Below are positions 58,989 through 64,000 of a DNA stretch of 64,000 bases, in pieces. Numbering within the stretch: the stretch's first letter is position 1; each line of letters opens with the position of its first letter. The stretch is from Rubrivivax sp. (GTDB lineage: Bacteria; Pseudomonadota; Gammaproteobacteria; Burkholderiales; Burkholderiaceae_C), in assembly GCA_027485165.1 (NCBI GenBank), contig JAIXRN010000018.1, forward strand, positions 1 to 64,000, given 5' to 3'. The notes beneath the pieces are model-generated. The model saw only the letters and a program-made list of their open reading frames with translations. It was not told where the DNA came from and searched no databases. The translations under genes and the position numbers were made by a program.

Positions 58989-60914
58989 TCAGCGCCCGGG
59001 GGTCGGGGCTGCGCTGGCAGCGGCCACGGCAGCTTCGTCGATCTTCAGCTTGTAGCGGCGCTTCAAGGCTTCTTCGTAGGCGCGGGCTTCAGCGTCGCCC
59101 CAGATCTGCGCGTACTGGCTGCGCCAGTTGCCGTCGTCTTCGGCCGTACTTTCGCGCGGCAGCACCTTGCTGACGCGCAGCAGCACGTAACCCTGCGCGC
59201 CCAGGTCCACGCCTTTCAGCACGGGTAGCTTGGCCGGGTCGGCGCCCAGCACGGCGTCGACCAGCGCGCGCGGCACCCCCTGCGCGCGGTCACGCGACAC
59301 CACGGCCGTGATGGCCGGGGGTTCGGCCAGCGGCGTGGCCGGCGTCTGCTGCAGTTCGGCCAGCCTGGCCTGCCCCTGCTTCAGAGCCAATGCAGCAGCC
59401 TGCTGGTCGATGACGCGCTGGCGCGCGGCGTCCTTCACCTCGGCCAGAGGCAGCACGCGCTTGGGCATGTGCGTGACGATGCGCGCGGCCGCCAGTTGAT
59501 TGGCCGCGACCTCGACCGCATCGGTGTTGCGTTTGTTGTTGATGGCGTCATTGCTGAAGACCGCGTCCAGCAGCTTGGCCGATGCCAGCGGGCCAGTGGC
59601 GCCCGCAGCGGCACTGCGCTGAACCGTGGCTGTCAGCTTGGGCAGCTTGAGCTTGTCGATCACCGGCTGCAGGCTGTCGGGCTGTTCATAGACGGTGTTC
59701 GTGAACTGCTCGGCGGCTTCGGCGTAGCGCTTCTGGGCCAGCGACTTGCGCACTTCGGCGTCGATCTCAGCGCGCACCGCTTCCAGCGGCTTGACCTCGC
59801 CACCACGCGTGGCTTCCAGCTTGATGATGTGGAAGCCGAAGTCGGTTTCCACGAGGTTCGCCACCTCGCCGGGCTTCATCGCGAAGGCGGCATCTTCAAA
59901 GGGCTTGACCATCGCGCCCCGGCCGAAGAAGTCCAGGTCGCCACCATTGGCCGAAGACCCGGTGTCTTCTGAATTCTTGCGCGCCAGTTCGGCGAAGCCA
60001 GCCGGGTTCTTGCGCACCTGAGCCAGCAATTCCTCGGCACGCGCTTTGGCCTTGGCTTTGGCATCGGCAGACATGCCAGCGTCGGCCTTGATCAGGATGT
60101 GGCTGGCCCGGCGCTCTTCGGCCTGGGTGTAGCGGCTGCGGTTCTCTTCATAGTAGCGACGCAGGTCTTCTTCCGGCACGGCCACGCCCTTGCCCAGGGT
60201 TTCCAGGTCGAGCACCACATATTCGATGCTGGCTTGTTCGGGCGACGTGAAGCTGGCTTCGTTGGCCTTGTAGTAGGCCTCGACGTCGGCGTCGCCGGGG
60301 TTGATGCCGTTGCGCAGTGCCACCGGGTCGAAGCGCTGGAACTGCACCTCGCGCCGCTGTAGCAGCGGGTCGACCGCCGCCTGCACGATGGCCTGCGGCG
60401 CGACGCTGCTGCTGGTGATGCCAGCCAGCACCTGTTGCATGGCCAGGTCCTGTCGCAGCTGGGCGGCAAAGCGCTCGGAATTCAGACCCTGCGTGGCCAG
60501 CAGTTCGCGGTTCACGCTGCCGTCGGGGTTGCGCAGGCCGGCAAACTGCGGGTCGCTGACGAACAGGCGCTGCAGCCGCGCATCGGACGGTGCCAGATGT
60601 TGATCACGAGCGGCTGCCAGCAGGAGGCGCTGGCGGATCAGCAGGTCCAGTGAATCGCGTCGCGCCTTGGGCGTGTCCAACAGCTTGGCGTCCAGTGTCG
60701 GCTGCTGCTGGCGCAGTCGTTCGACGTTGCGCTGGTGCGCCTGGTCCCATTCCGCGCGGGTGATCGACTGGCCGTCGACCGTGGCCACAGTGGCGTTCCC
60801 GCCTTCGGTGAAGCGGCTGTAGCCGTCGATGCCGAAAAAGATGAACGACGGGATGATCAGCAGGAGCAGGAAGCCCAGCGTCAGGCGGGAATGGGTGCGG
60901 AAGAATTCAAACAT
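58989..60914 (-). CDS. ppiD: Peptidyl-prolyl cis-trans isomerase PpiD (SurA/parvulin type)
   Basis: An inner-membrane-anchored periplasmic foldase of 641 residues that helps outer-membrane and secreted proteins leave the translocon. It has one N-terminal membrane helix (LTLGFLLLLIIPSFIFFGI), a SurA_N-like domain (residues about 38-190), and a parvulin domain (RRASHILIKADAGMSADAKAKAKARAEELLAQVRKNPAGFAELARKNSEDTGSSANGGDLDFFGRGAMVKPFEDAAFAMKPGEV) followed by a second degenerate one. Length and layout match PpiD. It lies between two tRNA genes on the same strand. Confidence 0.94.
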   Translation of the reverse strand: MFEFFRTHSRLTLGFLLLLIIPSFIFFGIDGYSRFTEGGNATVATVDGQSITRAEWDQAHQRNVERLRQQQPTLDAKLLDTPKARRDSLDLLIRQRLLLAAARDQHLAPSDARLQRLFVSDPQFAGLRNPDGSVNRELLATQGLNSERFAAQLRQDLAMQQVLAGITSSSVAPQAIVQAAVDPLLQRREVQFQRFDPVALRNGINPGDADVEAYYKANEASFTSPEQASIEYVVLDLETLGKGVAVPEEDLRRYYEENRSRYTQAEERRASHILIKADAGMSADAKAKAKARAEELLAQVRKNPAGFAELARKNSEDTGSSANGGDLDFFGRGAMVKPFEDAAFAMKPGEVANLVETDFGFHIIKLEATRGGEVKPLEAVRAEIDAEVRKSLAQKRYAEAAEQFTNTVYEQPDSLQPVIDKLKLPKLTATVQRSAAAGATGPLASAKLLDAVFSNDAINNKRNTDAVEVAANQLAAARIVTHMPKRVLPLAEVKDAARQRVIDQQAAALALKQGQARLAELQQTPATPLAEPPAITAVVSRDRAQGVPRALVDAVLGADPAKLPVLKGVDLGAQGYVLLRVSKVLPRESTAEDDGNWRSQYAQIWGDAEARAYEEALKRRYKLKIDEAAVAAASAAPTPGR

Positions 60915-61045
60915 CGGGGCGGGCCTGAGCCGGTGAGCGGGTAACGGGGCGATGCCGCGGTGGCTGGCTGGCGGCTCTGCCTTCAGGCCGAGCGCTGCCC
61001 TGCAGCCGTGCCGTATGACCAGCAGCCGATTCTATCCGGGGGGGG

Positions 61046-61121
61046 TGGTGGGTGCTGACGGGTTCGAACCGCCGACCTACGCCTTGTAAGGGCGCCGCTC
61101 TACCAGCTGAGCTAAGCACCC
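61046..61121 (-). tRNA. tRNA-Val (TAC)
   Basis: On the minus strand the gene begins GGGTGCTTAGCTCAGCTGG and ends with an encoded CCA (GCACCCACCA). The anticodon loop CTTACAA gives anticodon TAC (Val). It is 76 bases long and very close to E. coli tRNA-Val(UAC). It sits between hupB and ppiD. Confidence 0.97.
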
Positions 61122-61196
61122 GGATGGTTCATGGCTGGACCAGACTGGCGCGCACTGCTGCAGGGCCCCAGCCCCGGCCGCCGCGCCAGGGCCGCC

Positions 61197-61478
61197 TTAC
61201 TTGACACCGTTCAGGGCGTCCTTCAAGCCCTTGCCGGGCCGGAACTTGGGCACTTTGGAAGCCTTGATCTTGATGGCTGTGCCGGTACGCGGGTTGCGGC
61301 CGGTGCGGGCCTTGCGCTTGGTCACCGCAAAGGTGCCGAAGCCGGTGATGGTGACGCTGTCACCCTTCTTGAGCGATGTCTTCACCGCACCGATCACGGC
61401 TTCCAGTGAACGCGTGGCCGCGGCCTTGGAGATGTCGGCCTGGTGGGCGATGACTTCGATCAGTTCACTCTTGTTCAC
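61197..61478 (-). CDS. hupB: DNA-binding protein HU
   Basis: A 93-residue HU-family nucleoid protein that bends and compacts DNA. It shows [55 protein letters not shown] and the DNA-arm sequence [18 protein letters not shown]. The start is GTG at 61478 with AGAGGGG before it; the frame opens further upstream without homology. The hupB, tRNA-Val and ppiD order is a common one in Burkholderiales. Confidence 0.95.
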   Translation of the reverse strand: MNKSELIEVIAHQADISKAAATRSLEAVIGAVKTSLKKGDSVTITGFGTFAVTKRKARTGRNPRTGTAIKIKASKVPKFRPGKGLKDALNGVK

Positions 61479-61644
61479 GTGGTTTTCCCCTCTACGGATC
61501 TTGATCTTGGATCGTGGGTTGGGCGGGTGCTGCAGGAGGCGCGATTCTAGGCCCAAGCCCACACCATAAAGCGATCGGAAACTGGCCTGCCGGCCTGGAG
61601 AATGAGCGAGCTTTCACGCTTGACAGGCGCATGCCGACAGGCTG

Positions 61645-62568
61645 TCAGGACACGCGGTCCTGCGGCGCGCGCACCACCAGCCAGACCCCTGCTGCAGTCA
61701 GGCCCAAGCCTGCCAGCACAGCAGCGGTCAGCTGTTCGCCGAACAGCCACCACGCCAGCACTGCGGTGCAGGGCGGCACCAGGTACATCAGGCTGCTCAC
61801 GCGTGTGGCCGCACCGCGCTGCACCAGCAGGTACAGCAGCGAACTGCCCCCCAGCGTCAGCACCAGCACCGACCAGGCCATCGCGCCCAGCAGTTCCGGG
61901 TGCAGGCTCACGCTGCCGCTTTCCAGCAGCGCCAGCGGCAGCGACACCACCAGCGCCGCCAGCAGCTGCACGGCATTGGCTGTGCGCACGTCGCAGGGCT
62001 GGACGAAGCGCTTCTGGTACAGCGTGCCAGTGGTGATGGCCAGCAGGGCCAGCAGCGCACAGGCCAGGTTGAAGGGCGTGACTTCGCCAAGGCCAAGCTT
62101 GCGCCCCACCACCAGCAGCAGCCCTGCCAGGCCCAGCGCCAGCCCCAGCCACTGGCGCGGTGCGACGCGCTGGCCCTGGCCCTGGCCGCTGAACGCCACC
62201 CACAGTGCGGTCAGGACTGGCTGCAGACCCACGATCAGCGACACCGTGCCGGCACCGATGCCGCCGCGCACGGCTGCCCACACCCCGCCCAGGTAGCCCG
62301 CGTGCATGCAGATGCCGGTCACGGCCAGGTGCAGCCACTGGCTCCGCGTGGCGGGCCAGGCCGCACCGGCCCAGCGTACCCAGGCCAGGAAGGCCAGGAT
62401 CGACAGGGCATAGCGCCAGCACAGGAACGTGAAAGGCGGGGCATGCGGCATGCCGTAGCGCGCGACGACGAAGCCCGTGCTCCAGATCAGCACGAACACC
62501 ACCGGCATGGCCTGCAGCAGCGCGGCCTGGCGCGCATGTCCGGCGCCTGCCGGCGGCACGGGGCTCAC
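61645..62568 (-). CDS. EamA-family (DMT) membrane transporter
   Basis: A 307-residue protein with ten predicted membrane helices in two EamA repeats (FVLIWSTGFVVARYGMPHAPPFTFLCWRYAL and LLGAMAWSVLVLTLGGSSLLYLLVQRGAATRVSSLMYLVPPCTAVLAWWLFGEQL). Members export amino acids or metabolites; the substrate is unknown. The GTG at 62568 overlaps the pgsA stop (GTGA), so translation is coupled; an ATG 18 codons later (MPVVFVLIWS) is an alternative start. Confidence 0.88.
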   Translation of the reverse strand: MSPVPPAGAGHARQAALLQAMPVVFVLIWSTGFVVARYGMPHAPPFTFLCWRYALSILAFLAWVRWAGAAWPATRSQWLHLAVTGICMHAGYLGGVWAAVRGGIGAGTVSLIVGLQPVLTALWVAFSGQGQGQRVAPRQWLGLALGLAGLLLVVGRKLGLGEVTPFNLACALLALLAITTGTLYQKRFVQPCDVRTANAVQLLAALVVSLPLALLESGSVSLHPELLGAMAWSVLVLTLGGSSLLYLLVQRGAATRVSSLMYLVPPCTAVLAWWLFGEQLTAAVLAGLGLTAAGVWLVVRAPQDRVS

Positions 62569-63131
62569 TTGGACTTGGCCCGGATTTCGGGGATCGCCTT
62601 GTGCAGGTAATAAGCCATCGACCAGACCGTCAGCACTGCCGCCACCCACATCAGCCCGGCGCCCCAGGGCCGCGTGTCGAAGACCCCGAACAGCACGCCA
62701 TCGAACAGCAGGAAGGGGATGGCCACCATCTGCGACACCGTCTTCAGCTTGCCCAGCATGTGCACGGCGACGCTGCGCGAAGCGCCGATCTGCGCCATCC
62801 ATTCGCGCAGCGCGCTGATGGCGATCTCGCGCCCGATGATGACCAGTGCCACCAGTGAATCGACGCGTCCCTGTTCCAGCAGCACCAGCAGGCAGGCGCA
62901 GATCAGGAACTTGTCGGCCACCGGGTCCAGAAAGGCGCCGAAGGCCGATGCCTGGTTGAGCTTGCGCGCCAGCCAGCCGTCCAGCCAGTCGGTGGCTGCG
63001 AACAGCACGAACATCGTGGTGGCGATCTGGTTGCGGTGCTCGGCCGACAGCGGCAGGTAGAAGACCCCCACGATGAGCGGGATCGCGCCGATGCGCGCCC
63101 AGGTCAGCAGCGTGGGAATGGTCAGGAACAT
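62565..63131 (-). CDS. pgsA: CDP-diacylglycerol--glycerol-3-phosphate 3-phosphatidyltransferase
   Basis: The enzyme that makes phosphatidylglycerophosphate, the first step of anionic phospholipid synthesis, in the inner membrane. The 188-residue protein has the CDP-alcohol motif DGWLARKLNQASAFGAFLDPVADK with Asp51, Gly52, Ala55, Arg56, Gly65, Asp69 and Asp73 all present, plus several membrane helices. Length is normal. Its TGA overlaps the EamA gene start. Confidence 0.95.
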   Translation of the reverse strand: MFLTIPTLLTWARIGAIPLIVGVFYLPLSAEHRNQIATTMFVLFAATDWLDGWLARKLNQASAFGAFLDPVADKFLICACLLVLLEQGRVDSLVALVIIGREIAISALREWMAQIGASRSVAVHMLGKLKTVSQMVAIPFLLFDGVLFGVFDTRPWGAGLMWVAAVLTVWSMAYYLHKAIPEIRAKSK

Positions 63132-63185
63132 CGGTCGATTGTGCAGGCAGGCCCGGCTGGGCCGGGCACGGCCTTCAGCGCGCCG

Positions 63186-63746
63186 TCACTGCAGGTCCAG
63201 GATGCGCGGCTTGAAGCGCATCTCGTCGTTGAAGAGGAAGGTCTCCACCACCTTCCAGGGCCGCGGCAGACGCGAGACATCGCCGTAGGGCGCGGCACGG
63301 CGGACTGCGGCGATCGCCAGCCGCGTGGCTTCGTCGCCGGTGCTGGGGTGGCGCAGCACTTCGATCCGACGCACGCTGCCGTCGGCGTTGAGCTCGATTT
63401 CCAGCACCGGGATCGCCATCAGCCGGTCGGGCGCGCGGGTGAGGTAGGTGCCGTCAGGGTGAGCCTGGACCAGACGCTGCGCGAACTGCACTTCCAATTC
63501 CAGCCGGTTGCGCGGTGCGGGTGGCGCGGGCAGGGCCACGGGCCGCGACGCAGGTGCGGGCACGGTGCCGGCAGCGCCAGGCGAACCCGCCGCTGCGGGT
63601 GGCGGCACGATGGCAGCGGGCGCGGGCGCCAGGGCGCGGCTGCTGCAGCCCACCAGCAGCCAGGCCATGCCCAGCGCCAAGGCAGCGGCCGTGGCGCGCG
63701 CGGGCCACGGTGCGCGCGCGCGGCTGTGCTTGTCAGTGCAGGGCAC
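63186..63746 (-). CDS. TonB-C-like lipoprotein
   Basis: A 186-residue predicted lipoprotein. The lipobox LVGC lies at residues 31-34 after a hydrophobic stretch, then a Pro/Ala-rich linker and a C-terminal domain ([51 protein letters not shown]) with the pattern of TonB C-terminal domains. Unlike TonB it has no N-terminal inner-membrane helix for ExbB/D. It starts at GTG 63746, overlapping the uvrC stop by 14 bases. Function is unknown. Confidence 0.72.
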   Translation of the reverse strand: MPCTDKHSRARAPWPARATAAALALGMAWLLVGCSSRALAPAPAAIVPPPAAAGSPGAAGTVPAPASRPVALPAPPAPRNRLELEVQFAQRLVQAHPDGTYLTRAPDRLMAIPVLEIELNADGSVRRIEVLRHPSTGDEATRLAIAAVRRAAPYGDVSRLPRPWKVVETFLFNDEMRFKPRILDLQ

Positions 63747-64000
63747 GGTAGATCTCCTCGGCCAGTTCTTTCGAGATGCCTTCGACGCTGGCCAGGTCAT
63801 CCACGCCTGCGCTGGCCACGCCGCGTACGCCGCCGAAGCGCTGCAGCAGGCGCGCGCGCTTGCGCGGGCCCACGCCGGGGATGTCTTCCAGCCGGCTGCC
63901 GCCAGTGCGCACGCTGGCGCGCTTGGCGCGCATGCCGGTGATCGCGAAGCGGTGCGCTTCGTCGCGGATCTGCGCCACCAGCATCAGCGCTGCTGAATCG
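63733..64000 (-). CDS. uvrC: UvrC excinuclease, C-terminal end (5' part outside window)
   Basis: The C-terminal 88 or so residues of UvrC, the nuclease subunit of nucleotide excision repair. They contain the [10 protein letters not shown] segment of the RNase-H-like nuclease domain and the final helix-hairpin-helix ([51 protein letters not shown]). The residue after AITG is Met, where His is usual (AITGHRAKR). Confidence 0.93.
   Translation of the reverse strand, partial: DSAALMLVAQIRDEAHRFAITGMRAKRASVRTGGSRLEDIPGVGPRKRARLLQRFGGVRGVASAGVDDLASVEGISKELAEEIYRALH

Overview
The window is very GC-rich DNA packed with long, tightly coupled operons. It looks like a betaproteobacterium of the order Burkholderiales, probably a bacteriochlorophyll-containing member of the Rubrivivax/Roseateles/Leptothrix kind. 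The evidence is a bchI-bchD pair next to a BLUF blue-light sensor, an exosortase/PEP-CTERM/Eps cluster, and GC-rich codon third positions throughout. The taxonomic call is inference.

Left end (1-6.8 kb, mostly minus strand): a truncated oxalate-CoA-ligase-like enzyme, the magnesium-chelatase subunits bchD and bchI, a DUF3422 membrane protein, a small CxxC protein on the plus strand, and a BLUF photoreceptor. Chemotaxis operon (7.0-16.5 kb, plus strand): a sigma-28-like promoter precedes mcp, cheY, a STAS gene, cheA, a PAS-domain mcp, cheW, cheR, cheD and cheB. The cheA reading frame is broken by an in-frame TAG inside the kinase domain. Then come a PanE-type reductase and a histone-H1-like repeat protein.

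Surface block (18.2-39.6 kb, minus strand): a 3617-residue two-partner-secretion exoprotein with its TpsB transporter, a secreted protein of unknown role and a PEP-CTERM protein. These lie downstream of an unusual energy-transduction operon: a DUF2341/LamG-like/ExbB fusion, two ExbD, a TonB-like protein, a large porin, a coiled-coil protein and an ankyrin protein. EPS block (39.6-52.6 kb): the LuxR-type regulator epsA, a plus-strand operon (WecG-type transferase, flippase, four glycosyltransferases including a GT11 fucosyltransferase-like enzyme, polymerase) and a convergent minus-strand operon (SLBB export protein, chain-length protein, exosortase B, EpsI).

A 20-bp palindrome of form SATGRRCC-TTTC-GGYYCAKS occurs upstream of the ExbB operon, between epsA and the glycosyltransferase operon, and upstream of the export operon. 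A degenerate copy lies upstream of the PEP-CTERM gene. This suggests one regulon joining polysaccharide synthesis, exosortase sorting and the TonB/TPS surface block, with EpsA as the natural candidate regulator.

Right end (52.6-64 kb): a small unknown protein beside the export-operon palindrome, a TonB-dependent receptor coupled to an unknown exported CxxC/HxHxH protein and preceded by a membrane-anchored putative regulator gene, tRNA-His with a strong terminator, ppiD, tRNA-Val, an HU gene, an EamA transporter, pgsA, a TonB-C-like lipoprotein and the 3' end of uvrC.
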